Assembly (NCBI RefSeq): GCF_943914565.1
Contig: NZ_CALUCN010000016.1
Location: 1 to 61,204 of the forward strand
Origin: an uncultured Tessaracoccus sp.
GTDB taxonomy: Bacteria > Actinomycetota > Actinomycetes > Propionibacteriales > Propionibacteriaceae
Reading direction: 5' to 3'
DNA: 61,204 bases
Shown here: positions 41,727 through 50,138 of the stretch, piece after piece
Numbering within the stretch: the stretch's first letter is position 1
How the letters are laid out: each line of letters begins with the position of its first letter
Notes under the pieces: model-generated
The model's database searches: none
Told to the model about the DNA's origin: nothing
The model's input: the letters and a program-made list of their open reading frames with translations, nothing else
Program-made: the position numbers and the translations under genes

Positions 41727-42612
41727 ACTCGTCGCCGCCGCGGACGGCTCGTCGCTCAGCAACCCCGGCCCCGCCGGCTGGGCGTGGTACGTCGACGACG
41801 ACTGCTGGGCCGCGGGCGGCTGGACGCACGGCACCAACAACATGGGCGAACTCATGGCCGTGCTCAACCTGCTCGAGTCCACCGCCGGCGATCCCCGCCC
41901 GCTCAGGGTGGTGTGCGACTCGCAGTACGTCATCAACTCCCTCACCAAGTGGATGCCCGGCTGGAAGCGCCGCGGCTGGCGCAAGGGCGACGGCAAGCCC
42001 GTCATGAACGTCGAGCTCATGAAAGCCCTCGACCGCGCCCTCCAGGGCCGCCAAGTGCGCTTCGAGTGGGTGCGCGGCCACGCCGGGCACGCGCTCAACG
42101 AGGCCGCCGACGAGCGCGCACGCGCCGCCGCGCTGGCCTTCCAAGCGGGGAGGCGCCCCGACGTCGGGCCGGGCTTCACTGGTGCCACGACATCGGCGGG
42201 GGAGGAGCGCTTCTCGATCGGCCAGCGCGACGAGGCCCCGGACCTGCTGCAGGTCGCCGCCGAGACCGAGCCGCCGTCGACGCCCGGCACCGCGTCCCCG
42301 CGCGTGAAGGCCGCGCTCGTCGCCCGCACCAAGCAGCTCCTCTCCGACGAGGTCCGCACCGACGAGGCCCGGCTGAGCGAGCTGCTGCACCCCGACTTCG
42401 TCTCGCACGCGATCGACGGCGCCGTCGTCGGCCGCGACCACGGCGCGTGGAAGCCGCTCGACGACCAGTCCTTCGACGTGCTCGCGATCGACCAGTACGC
42501 CGACGGCCTGGCCGGCGTGCGCTGGCGCCAGCCGGACCGCCTGCGGTTCAACCTGTGGCAGCGCACCCCGCGCGGCTGGCTGCTGCGGTTCGCGCAGGTG
42601 ACGCCACGATGA
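41716..42612 (+). CDS. rnhA: Ribonuclease HI with C-terminal NTF2-like domain
   Basis: A 298-residue protein, about twice the length of bacterial RNase HI. The N-terminal RNase H domain (1-140) has all four acids: Asp10, Glu45, Asp68 and Asp132, at almost the E. coli positions. After a linker rich in Pro/Glu, residues about 193-298 resemble an NTF2/DUF4440-type fold (LLSDEVRTDEARLSELLHPD). The first domain removes RNA from RNA:DNA hybrids; the role of the second is unknown. Overlaps add by 11 bp and the next lipoprotein by 4 bp. Confidence 0.88.
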   Translation: MVAELVAAADGSSLSNPGPAGWAWYVDDDCWAAGGWTHGTNNMGELMAVLNLLESTAGDPRPLRVVCDSQYVINSLTKWMPGWKRRGWRKGDGKPVMNVELMKALDRALQGRQVRFEWVRGHAGHALNEAADERARAAALAFQAGRRPDVGPGFTGATTSAGEERFSIGQRDEAPDLLQVAAETEPPSTPGTASPRVKAALVARTKQLLSDEVRTDEARLSELLHPDFVSHAIDGAVVGRDHGAWKPLDDQSFDVLAIDQYADGLAGVRWRQPDRLRFNLWQRTPRGWLLRFAQVTPR

Positions 42613-43196
42613 GGCGCCTGGTGCTTGCCGGGCTCGCGAGCGCGTGCCTCGTGCTCGCCACGGGGTGCCAACCCGCCGTCGTCGCCGTCCCCGGCAGCAA
42701 CGCCTGGTCGGGCCCCAGCCCCGACCCCCACGAGACGCTGCCCGTCCCGTCGCCGGAGCCCGAGCCGGAACCGTCGCCGAGGTTCGTCGCGACACCTCGT
42801 GGACAGGAGGCGGGCATTCCGCTCACCTGCGGCGACGAGGACCTCGCGGTCGGCTTCGGACCCGTCCAGTCCGCGCTCGGCACGCGGGTGATGGAGGTCG
42901 GCCTGCGCAACTGTGGTGACGAGGGCATCCTCCTCGGGCGGCCCACGCTCGAGGGCGTCGACTCCGGTCTCGCCACGCACGCGATCAGCGCCGACGCCAC
43001 CGACGGCGGCACGCTGCCGCCTGACGGCCGGGCGACGCTCGAGCTCAACTGGCACAGCAACGGCCGCTGCGAGCGCGGTGTCCAGCGGCTGAGTCTCTCG
43101 GTCGCGGGGACGCGGACCACCGTCGAGGACTGCTTCCAGCTGGGCGGCGACCACGCCCCCGACGACGAGCCCACGGTCTGGGCCAGGTGGCGCTGA
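42609..43196 (+). CDS. Small lipoprotein, DUF4232-like
   Basis: A 195-residue lipoprotein. The signal ends LATGC (Cys20), then a Pro/Glu/Ser linker (SPEPEPEPSPR), then a beta-rich domain with four cysteines that may form disulfides (LTCGDEDL, GLRNCGDEG, NGRCERG, VEDCFQ). Resembles DUF4232-type secreted domains. Function unknown. Starts ATG 42609, overlapping the RNase H stop. Confidence 0.75.
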   Translation: MRRLVLAGLASACLVLATGCQPAVVAVPGSNAWSGPSPDPHETLPVPSPEPEPEPSPRFVATPRGQEAGIPLTCGDEDLAVGFGPVQSALGTRVMEVGLRNCGDEGILLGRPTLEGVDSGLATHAISADATDGGTLPPDGRATLELNWHSNGRCERGVQRLSLSVAGTRTTVEDCFQLGGDHAPDDEPTVWARWR

Positions 43197-43260
43197 GCCC
43201 TCCCCGACGAGCACCCGCCGGCCCCGCAACCACCGAGGTGAGGCCCGGGCCGGCCAAGGA

Positions 43261-43266
43261 TAGACT
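43261..43266 (+). promoter_or_regulatory. -10 box of a probable leaderless metG transcript
   Basis: TAGACT ends 7 bp before ATG 43274, with no ribosome-binding site. Confidence 0.5.
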
Positions 43267-43273
43267 GGCCCCC

Positions 43274-45058
43274 ATGTCCGACATCTTGAACGCCGTCGCT
43301 TGGCCGTACGCCAACGGCCCCAGGCACATTGGTCACGTCTCCGGTTTCGGGGTCCCCTCCGACGTGTTCTCCCGCTTCATGCGAATGCGCGGCCACGACG
43401 TGCTCATGGTGTCCGGCTCCGACGAGCACGGCACGGCGATCCAGGTGAAGGCGGACCAGGAGGGGCTCACCGCTCGCGAGACCGCGGACAAGTACCACGC
43501 GCAGATCGTCGCCGATCTCCAGGGGCTCGGCCTCAGCTACGACCTCTACACCCGCACGACGACCCCCAACCACGCTGCCGTGGTGCAGGACGTCTTCCGT
43601 GCGCTGCACGACAACGGCTACCTGACGACCGAGACGCAGATGGGGGCCGTCTCCCCGTCGACGGGTCGCACGCTGCCGGACCGCTACATCGAGGGTACCT
43701 GCCCGCTGTGCGGCTACGACGGCGCCCGCGGGGACCAGTGCGACAACTGCGGCAAGCAGCTCGACCCGGCCGACCTCATCAACCCGCGCTCGCGCATGAA
43801 CGGCGAGACGCCGAAGTTCGTCGAGACCGAGCACTTCTTCCTGGACCTGCCGAAGCTCGCCGGCAAGCTCGGCGAGTGGCTCGACACCCGCAAGGAGTGG
43901 CGCCCGAACGTCTTGAAGTTCAGCCACAACCTCTTGGAGGACCTCCACCCGCGCGCGATCACCCGCGACCTCGACTGGGGCATCCGCATCCCCGTCGAGG
44001 GCTGGGAGGACAACCCGATGAAGTCGATCTACGTGTGGTTCGACGCCGTCATCGGCTACCTCTCCGCGACGAAGGAGTGGGCCATCCGTTCCGGCGACCC
44101 GGAGGCGTGGCGCCGCTTCTGGAACGAGCCCGACACGAAGTCCTACTACTTCATGGGCAAGGACAACATCGTCTTCCACTCCGTCATCTGGCCGGCGATC
44201 CTCCTGGGCTGCAACGGCGAGGGCGACCTGGGCGGCGAGGTGCACGAGTCGCTCGGCGAGCTGCAGCTGCCCACCGAGGTCGTGAGCTCGGAGTTCATGA
44301 CCATGAAGGGCTCGAAGGTCTCCTCCTCTCGCGGGGCGAGCATCTTCGTGAGGGACTTCCTCGCCGAGTTCGGCCCCGACGCGCTGCGCTACTTCATCGC
44401 CGTCGCCGGCCCGGAGAACAACGACACCGACTTCACGTGGGACGAGTTCGTCCGTCGCACGAACTTCGAGCTCGCCAACGAGTGGGGCAACCTCGTCAAC
44501 CGCTCGATCTCGATGGCGCACAAGAACGTGGGCGCCGTGCCCGAGCCGGGCGAGCTCACCGACGTCGACCGCGCCCTGCTGCAGGAGTGCGAGCGGGCCT
44601 TCACCACCGTCGGGGAACACATCGAGGCGCGCCGCTTCAAGGCCGGCATCACGGAGGCGATGCGCATCGTGGGCCTTGCCAACAAGTACATCTCCGACGA
44701 GGAACCCTGGAAGAAGAAGGACGACCCGGCCCGCCGGGACACCATCCTGTTCGTCGCGCTGCAGGCCGTCACCGACTGCAACACCCTCCTCACGCCCTAC
44801 CTCCCGCACGCCGCGCAGAAGATCTTCGAGGCGCTGGGCAACGAGGGCGTCTGGGCCGCGCAGCCCGAGATCGTCGAGGTCACCGACGAGGACCTCACCT
44901 ACCCGACGCTCCAGGGCGACTACGCCGCCGAGCTCGCGACGTGGGCCCACCGCCCGATCACGCCCGGCACGCCGCTGGCGAAGCCGACGCCGTTGTTCCG
45001 CAAGCTCGACGCGTCGCTCGCCGAGACCGGCCCGAGCTGGGCGCCCATCGGCGCGTGA
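43274..45058 (+). CDS. metG: Methionyl-tRNA synthetase
   Basis: A 594-residue class I aminoacyl-tRNA synthetase. The HIGH motif is RHIGHVSG, a zinc knuckle is seen as CPLCGYDG and CDNCGKQL, and the KMSKS region reads KGSKVSSSRG, the FSSSR-like variant common in actinobacterial MetG. An anticodon-binding helical domain follows. No C-terminal tRNA-binding EMAP domain is visible. ATG 43274 lies 7 bp after a -10 box. The stop overlaps the MFS start by three bases (GTGA). Confidence 0.96.
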   Translation: MSDILNAVAWPYANGPRHIGHVSGFGVPSDVFSRFMRMRGHDVLMVSGSDEHGTAIQVKADQEGLTARETADKYHAQIVADLQGLGLSYDLYTRTTTPNHAAVVQDVFRALHDNGYLTTETQMGAVSPSTGRTLPDRYIEGTCPLCGYDGARGDQCDNCGKQLDPADLINPRSRMNGETPKFVETEHFFLDLPKLAGKLGEWLDTRKEWRPNVLKFSHNLLEDLHPRAITRDLDWGIRIPVEGWEDNPMKSIYVWFDAVIGYLSATKEWAIRSGDPEAWRRFWNEPDTKSYYFMGKDNIVFHSVIWPAILLGCNGEGDLGGEVHESLGELQLPTEVVSSEFMTMKGSKVSSSRGASIFVRDFLAEFGPDALRYFIAVAGPENNDTDFTWDEFVRRTNFELANEWGNLVNRSISMAHKNVGAVPEPGELTDVDRALLQECERAFTTVGEHIEARRFKAGITEAMRIVGLANKYISDEEPWKKKDDPARRDTILFVALQAVTDCNTLLTPYLPHAAQKIFEALGNEGVWAAQPEIVEVTDEDLTYPTLQGDYAAELATWAHRPITPGTPLAKPTPLFRKLDASLAETGPSWAPIGA

Positions 45059-46338
45059 CCCTGCGCGACCGGCTGCGCGGGCTGCTCTCCGACACCCGGC
45101 CGCTCACCCAACCGGACTTCCGTCGGCTGTGGCTGGCGAACATCGTCACGGTGATCGGGGCGCAGCTCACGGTCGTCGCGGTGCCCGCGCAGATCTTCTC
45201 GCTCACCGGGTCCTCCGGCATGGTGGGCCTCACGGGCGTGTTCGGGCTCGTGCCGCTCGTCGTGTTCGGCCTGTGGGGCGGTGCGCTCGCGGACCGCATG
45301 GACCGACGGCGGCTCCTCGAGGCGACCACCGGTGGCCTGATCGTGACCACCGCGCTGTTCTGGCTGCAGGCGTTCGTCGGGCTCGGCAACGTCTGGGTGC
45401 TGCTCGGGTTGTTCGCGCTCCAGCAGGCGTGCTTCGCGGTCAACCAGCCCACCCGCACCGCGATCCTGCCGAAGCTGCTCCCCGCCGACCAGCTGCCGGC
45501 GGCCAACGCCCTGAACATGACCGTGATGTCCTTCGGGGCGATCGTCGGACCGCTCGTCGGCGGCGCGCTGATCCCCGTGCTCGGCTACGCGTGGCTGTAC
45601 CTCATCGACACCGTGACGCTGTTCGCCACCCTCTACGCGGTGTGGCGGCTGCCACCGTTGCCGGTCGAACGGGCCGACGGTGGTGCGCTCGGGCTGCGCT
45701 CCGTCGTGGAGGGGCTGCAGTACCTCTCGTGGCACCGGGTACTGCTCGTGAGCTTCGTGGTGGACCTCGTCGCGATGGTGTTCGGCATGCCGAGGGCGCT
45801 GTTCCCCGAAGCGGCGCAGGCGTCCTTCGGGGGCCCGCCCGACGGCGGCATGGAGTTCGCGTTGCTGTACGCGGCGATGCCGGCCGGCGCGGTGCTGGGC
45901 GGCGTCCTCGGCGGCTGGGTGTCCCGCGTCCGCCTGATCGGGCGGGCGACGCTGGCGATGATCGCGGTCTGGGGAGGCGCGGTGACCGTCCTCGGCATCG
46001 CCGTCGCGATCGCCCCGACGGCGGCCGGAGCGATGCTCGTGGTGGCGTTCGTCGCGCTCGCCGTGGGCGGGGCGGCGGACATGTGGTCGGCGGCGTTCCG
46101 GCAGACGATCCTGCTCGCCAACGCCGATGACTCGGTGCGTGGTCGGCTCCAGGGCGTGTTCATCGTCGTGGTCGCCGGCGGCCCCAGGATCGCCGACGTG
46201 CTGCACGGCGGCGCGGCCGAGTTGTTCGGCACGGCCTGGACCATCGTCGGGGGAGGGCTGCTCGTCGTCGCAGGCATCGCGTTGTGCTCGTGGGCGTTCC
46301 CGGAGTTCCGACGGGCGCGCCTCGGCGACGGGGGCTGA
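45055..46338 (+). CDS. MFS transporter
   Basis: A 427-residue permease with about 12 helices. It resembles the enterobactin-exporter/DHA3-like group (DFRRLWLANIVTVIGAQLT near the start, LWGGALADRMDRRRLLE in loop 2-3). Substrate unknown; export of a small molecule or drug is typical. It starts at GTG 45055, overlapping the metG stop, so it is co-transcribed with metG. Confidence 0.88.
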   Translation: MTLRDRLRGLLSDTRPLTQPDFRRLWLANIVTVIGAQLTVVAVPAQIFSLTGSSGMVGLTGVFGLVPLVVFGLWGGALADRMDRRRLLEATTGGLIVTTALFWLQAFVGLGNVWVLLGLFALQQACFAVNQPTRTAILPKLLPADQLPAANALNMTVMSFGAIVGPLVGGALIPVLGYAWLYLIDTVTLFATLYAVWRLPPLPVERADGGALGLRSVVEGLQYLSWHRVLLVSFVVDLVAMVFGMPRALFPEAAQASFGGPPDGGMEFALLYAAMPAGAVLGGVLGGWVSRVRLIGRATLAMIAVWGGAVTVLGIAVAIAPTAAGAMLVVAFVALAVGGAADMWSAAFRQTILLANADDSVRGRLQGVFIVVVAGGPRIADVLHGGAAELFGTAWTIVGGGLLVVAGIALCSWAFPEFRRARLGDGG

Positions 46339-46369
46339 CGCGGCCGAGCCGCGTCGGCCACTCCCGGGC

Positions 46370-48187
46370 TCACCAGGAGCCGACGGAGCCCCCGCCGAAG
46401 CCGCCGCCACCGCTGAAGCCGGAGCCGCCCCATGAGGCGCTCGAGGGCTCTGCAGCAGAGCTCGACAGGACGAGCGCATCGGAGAACGACGACGAGAACG
46501 TGTCCAACCTGCTGATCCAGTGGTACGTCGAGTCGTCGTCGACGAGCAGCCAGTCCGTGTTGCCGTGGTAGCGGCTCTCGGCCTCGAGGCGCTTGAACAC
46601 CTTGGCCCAGCGGTCGGCAACGCCGAAGATCATGGCGTAGGGGAGGTAGCGGCTGAAGACGTCGATACTCTCCTCGAAGCGGATCTGGTCCGCTTCGGCG
46701 GTGCGCAGGTACAGCTCGAAGCCGCGGGCCTGCTGCAGCATCGCCGAGCCGAGTGCAGTGCGCCGTCTGCGGTTGGACGAGATCGCCACGCAGCTCAGTC
46801 CCGCGATCAGGAACGGCAGAGCGACCAGCGCGAGGGACCACCACCACAGCACTGGCACGAGGACGACGCCCAGCAAGAACAAGACGACACCCACCACGCC
46901 CCAAACCTTGCCCGCGGTGTGCGGGTTGCGGACGAACCACCTGCGATCCACCATTCGGCTGTAGAGGCGATCCCGGGCATTGGACATCACGTCGTGGAAG
47001 CGCTCGTCGCGCAGCTCCTGCATGGTTCGCGTCTCGTCGCCGTCGAACACGGAGTCCAGCAGCGAGCGCTCGTAGGACTGCAGCCGGTCCGAGCCGCCGT
47101 CGGTGCGGTGCAGGGTGAACTCGTCCGTCTCGGTCAACTCGTCGCGGCCCATGGGCTCGATGACGAGGTGGCCCCGCACCGCGAGGTCGACGAGTGTCGC
47201 GGTGACGTCCACACCGTCGGCAGTGGCGTCGACGAGGGTGCCGATCTCGCCGGGCGATGCGCCCTTCGGTGGTTGGAACTGCACCGCGACGGTGATCTTG
47301 CTCGTGTCCTGCAGCCCGATGCGCTCCTGGTCGTCGCGGGCGGGCACGATCCCGGGCGTGAGGCCGAGGTACACGAGGTCCCGCTTCGAACGGCGGTTCA
47401 GCACCCAGCCGCCCACGCCCAGGACGACGCTCAGACCGCCGGCGATCCCGAGGACGGCCGGGCTGGGAACGAGGTTCGACACGGCGGAGGGCGCGCGCCG
47501 CTTGGACTGTACGGCGCCGGGGAAGGTCCCCGCAGGGAAGCCCGCCACGAGCTGTACGCCTTCGTTGCGGGAGATCCGGTCGAGCTGCATGGCCGCGGTC
47601 CCGTCGCGCACGGTGGCCTGGCAAGGATCATTGCTGTGTCGGCCGTGCCAGCACGCGGCCCGCTCGACGGGGGCCGGGCCGCTCACCGACGCGGTGAGGT
47701 TCGACACCTGGGACCGCACCTCGCTGAAGACCTGCCAGTTGAACTCGTCCAACCCCGACTCCGGATGGTGCGGGGCAACCATGCCGCGCACATCGAAGGA
47801 GACGCGGTAGTGCTGCGGCGAGTGGTTCACCCGGTTCTCGTCGCCGATGCGCCACACGACGTCGCTGCGTCCTTCCTCGACGGAGACCTGCGTCGCGGCG
47901 CCGGTTGATGAGGTGACGCGCGGGCGGGAGTACTCGAAGACGAACACCTCGTCGTACGTCCGCCCGTCCCGCTGCGTGGTGAAGAACTTGAGGACCGGGC
48001 CGTGGCCCGAGTCTTCCCCGAAGTCCATCGTGAAGTCGAGCACGGTGTGGGCGGTGCCGTCGGGGGTGAGCTCCACGGCGATGTGCATCCGGGTGATGGG
48101 CGCGGATTCGGCCGCGAGGGCAGGCGCCGCGGGGACGAACACCACCAGTAGGCCGGCGAGCAGGGCGAGGAGAACCCGACGAATCAT
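46370..48187 (-). CDS. DUF2207 membrane protein, copy 1
   Basis: A 605-residue protein. Signal peptide (residues 1-25, ALAAES cleavage region), an extracellular DUF2207 beta-domain (about 28-220), one helix near 235-260, a cytoplasmic mid-domain (VAVQFQPPKGASPGEIG), two more helices near 440-480, and a Gly/Ser-rich tail FSGGGGFGGGSVGSW. It is a tandem duplicate of the next gene. Function unknown. A TACCAT box ends 6 bp before ATG 48187. Confidence 0.88.
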   Translation of the reverse strand: MIRRVLLALLAGLLVVFVPAAPALAAESAPITRMHIAVELTPDGTAHTVLDFTMDFGEDSGHGPVLKFFTTQRDGRTYDEVFVFEYSRPRVTSSTGAATQVSVEEGRSDVVWRIGDENRVNHSPQHYRVSFDVRGMVAPHHPESGLDEFNWQVFSEVRSQVSNLTASVSGPAPVERAACWHGRHSNDPCQATVRDGTAAMQLDRISRNEGVQLVAGFPAGTFPGAVQSKRRAPSAVSNLVPSPAVLGIAGGLSVVLGVGGWVLNRRSKRDLVYLGLTPGIVPARDDQERIGLQDTSKITVAVQFQPPKGASPGEIGTLVDATADGVDVTATLVDLAVRGHLVIEPMGRDELTETDEFTLHRTDGGSDRLQSYERSLLDSVFDGDETRTMQELRDERFHDVMSNARDRLYSRMVDRRWFVRNPHTAGKVWGVVGVVLFLLGVVLVPVLWWWSLALVALPFLIAGLSCVAISSNRRRRTALGSAMLQQARGFELYLRTAEADQIRFEESIDVFSRYLPYAMIFGVADRWAKVFKRLEAESRYHGNTDWLLVDDDSTYHWISRLDTFSSSFSDALVLSSSAAEPSSASWGGSGFSGGGGFGGGSVGSW

Positions 48188-48193
48188 GGCCCG

Positions 48194-48199
48194 ATGGTA
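48194..48199 (-). promoter_or_regulatory. -10 box of DUF2207 copy 1
   Basis: TACCAT on the minus strand ends 6 bp before the start codon, the leaderless pattern also seen at the second copy. Confidence 0.4.
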
Positions 48200-48284
48200 T
48201 CGAGTGGCGAGCAGACTTCCGGTCAGGTTCCGAGGTCACGCGCGGGTCCTTGCTGTACGGCGGCACGGCCGTCGCTGCTCGGGC

Positions 48285-50093
48285 TCACCAGGAGCCCACG
48301 GAGCCCCCACCGAAGCCGCCACCGCCGCTGAAGCCCGATCCGCCGGACGAGCCGCTCGAGGCCTGCGCGGCCTCGTAGCTGGAGGCCGCCGCCGACAGCG
48401 CTCCGGAGAACGAGGACGAGAACCCGTCCATACGACCGGCCCAGTAGTAGGCCGACGAGTCGGAGGTGATCCAGCTGGTGTCGCTGTGGTACCTGCCCTC
48501 AGCCTCGAGCCGTTCGAACACCTTGGCCCAGCGGTCGGCGACGCCGAAGACCATGGCGTAGGGCAGGTAGCGGCTGAAGACGTCGATGCCCTCCTCGAAG
48601 CGGATCTGGTCCGCCTCCGCGGTGCGCAGGTACAGCTCGAACCCGCGGGTCTGCTGCAGCATGGCCGAACCCAGCGCGGTGCGCCGGTTGCTGTGCACGC
48701 ACACGTACCAACAGCCGATGCCGGCGACGATGAGCGGCAGGCCGAGCAGGGCGAGGGACTGCTCCCACAGCATCACGCTGAGGACCACGCCGCCCGCCAC
48801 GGCCAAGAGGCCCGCCACCGCCCAGGCGCTACCGCTGGTGCTGGGGTTCCGCACGAACCACTTGCGCCGCACCATCTGCTTGTAGAGGTGGTCCCGGGCG
48901 GTGGACATGATGTCGTGGAAGCGCTTGTCGCGCAGCTCGCGAGTGGAGCGGGTGGTGGCGCCGGCGAAGATCGACTCGAGCAGCCACCGCTCGTGTGCGT
49001 CCAGCCGGTCCCTGCCGCCGTTGGTGCGGTGGAGGACGAACTCCTTGCGTGTCTGCGGCTCGATCACGAGGTGGCCCCGCACCGCGAGGTCGACGAGCGT
49101 CGCCGTGACGTCCACCCCGTCGGCGGTGGCGTCGACGAGGGTCCCGATCTCGCCGGGCTTCGCGTCCTTGGGCGGCTGGAACTGCACCGCGACCGGCACC
49201 TTGCTCGTGTCCTTCAACCCGACGGCGGCCTCGTCCTCGCGTGTCGGGACCGTCCCCGGCGTGAGGCCGAGGTAGACGAGATCGCGCTTCGCCCGGCGTC
49301 CGAGCGCCCAGCTGCCGAGGGCCGCGACGGCGCTCAACCCGCCGGCGATCCCGAGGCCGACCGGCCCGGGAGTGAGGTTCGAGACGAGGGTGGGCACGCG
49401 TCGCTTCGTCTGCTCGACCCCGGGGAACGTCCCCGCGGGGAAGCCTGCGACGAGTTGGACGCCCTGACCGTGGGGGATCGAGCCGAGCCGCATGGTGGCT
49501 GCGCCGTCACGCACCGACGACGGGCAGGGATCGGTGTTGCCCGTGCCCTGGAAGCACGCCGCGCGTTCGACGGCGGCCGGGCCTCGCACGGAAGCAGTGA
49601 TGTTCGACACCTCGGACTCGACGTCGCTGAAGACCTGCCAGTTGAACTCGTCCAACCCGGACTCGGGGTGTTCGGGCACGACCACGCCGCGCAGGTCGAA
49701 GGTGATCCGGTAGTCCTCGGCGGAGTCGTTGAAGCGGTCCTCGTCGCCGATGCGCCACACGACGGCGTTGCTGCCCTCGTCGATGTTCACGTCCGTGGCA
49801 GCACCCGTCGTGGACTCGACGTCGGGTCGGGAGTAGTCGAAGACGTATTCCTCGTCGGGGTTCTGGCCGTCCTTCTGCGTGGTGTAGAACTGGAACACCG
49901 GCCCGCGGCCCCGGCGTTGCGCGAAGTCCATCGTGAGGTCGAGCGTCACGTGTGCGGTGCCGTCGGCCTCGAGGTCGACGTCGATGTCCATCCGTGTGAT
50001 CGGTGCGGACTCGTCATCCGCGAAGGCCGACGAGGCGGGCAGGAACACGGCCAGCAGGCCCACGAGCAGGGCGGTGAAGGTCCGACGAAGCAT
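48285..50093 (-). CDS. DUF2207 membrane protein, copy 2
   Basis: A 602-residue paralogue of the preceding protein with the same architecture: signal peptide, DUF2207 domain, mid helices, and the identical C-terminal FSGGGGFGGGSVGSW. Long identical blocks occur (GEIGTLVDATADGVDVTATL). The start is ATG 50093, 7 bp after a TACACT box (50106-50101), rather than the upstream in-frame start at 50129. Each copy appears to have its own promoter. The two probably arose by tandem duplication. Confidence 0.88.
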   Translation of the reverse strand: MLRRTFTALLVGLLAVFLPASSAFADDESAPITRMDIDVDLEADGTAHVTLDLTMDFAQRRGRGPVFQFYTTQKDGQNPDEEYVFDYSRPDVESTTGAATDVNIDEGSNAVVWRIGDEDRFNDSAEDYRITFDLRGVVVPEHPESGLDEFNWQVFSDVESEVSNITASVRGPAAVERAACFQGTGNTDPCPSSVRDGAATMRLGSIPHGQGVQLVAGFPAGTFPGVEQTKRRVPTLVSNLTPGPVGLGIAGGLSAVAALGSWALGRRAKRDLVYLGLTPGTVPTREDEAAVGLKDTSKVPVAVQFQPPKDAKPGEIGTLVDATADGVDVTATLVDLAVRGHLVIEPQTRKEFVLHRTNGGRDRLDAHERWLLESIFAGATTRSTRELRDKRFHDIMSTARDHLYKQMVRRKWFVRNPSTSGSAWAVAGLLAVAGGVVLSVMLWEQSLALLGLPLIVAGIGCWYVCVHSNRRTALGSAMLQQTRGFELYLRTAEADQIRFEEGIDVFSRYLPYAMVFGVADRWAKVFERLEAEGRYHSDTSWITSDSSAYYWAGRMDGFSSSFSGALSAAASSYEAAQASSGSSGGSGFSGGGGFGGGSVGSW

Positions 50094-50100
50094 GCGGCCA

Positions 50101-50106
50101 AGTGTA
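50101..50106 (-). promoter_or_regulatory. -10 box of DUF2207 copy 2
   Basis: TACACT on the minus strand ends 7 bp before ATG 50093. Confidence 0.45.
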
Positions 50107-50138
50107 GTGAGCGGTTCGGGTCCGCTCATCCGCCCACC

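Noticed and set aside
43197..43273. SAM riboswitch or T-box before metG
   Set aside because: Only 77 bp separate the genes and a -10 box sits 7 bp before the start codon, leaving no room for a leader RNA.
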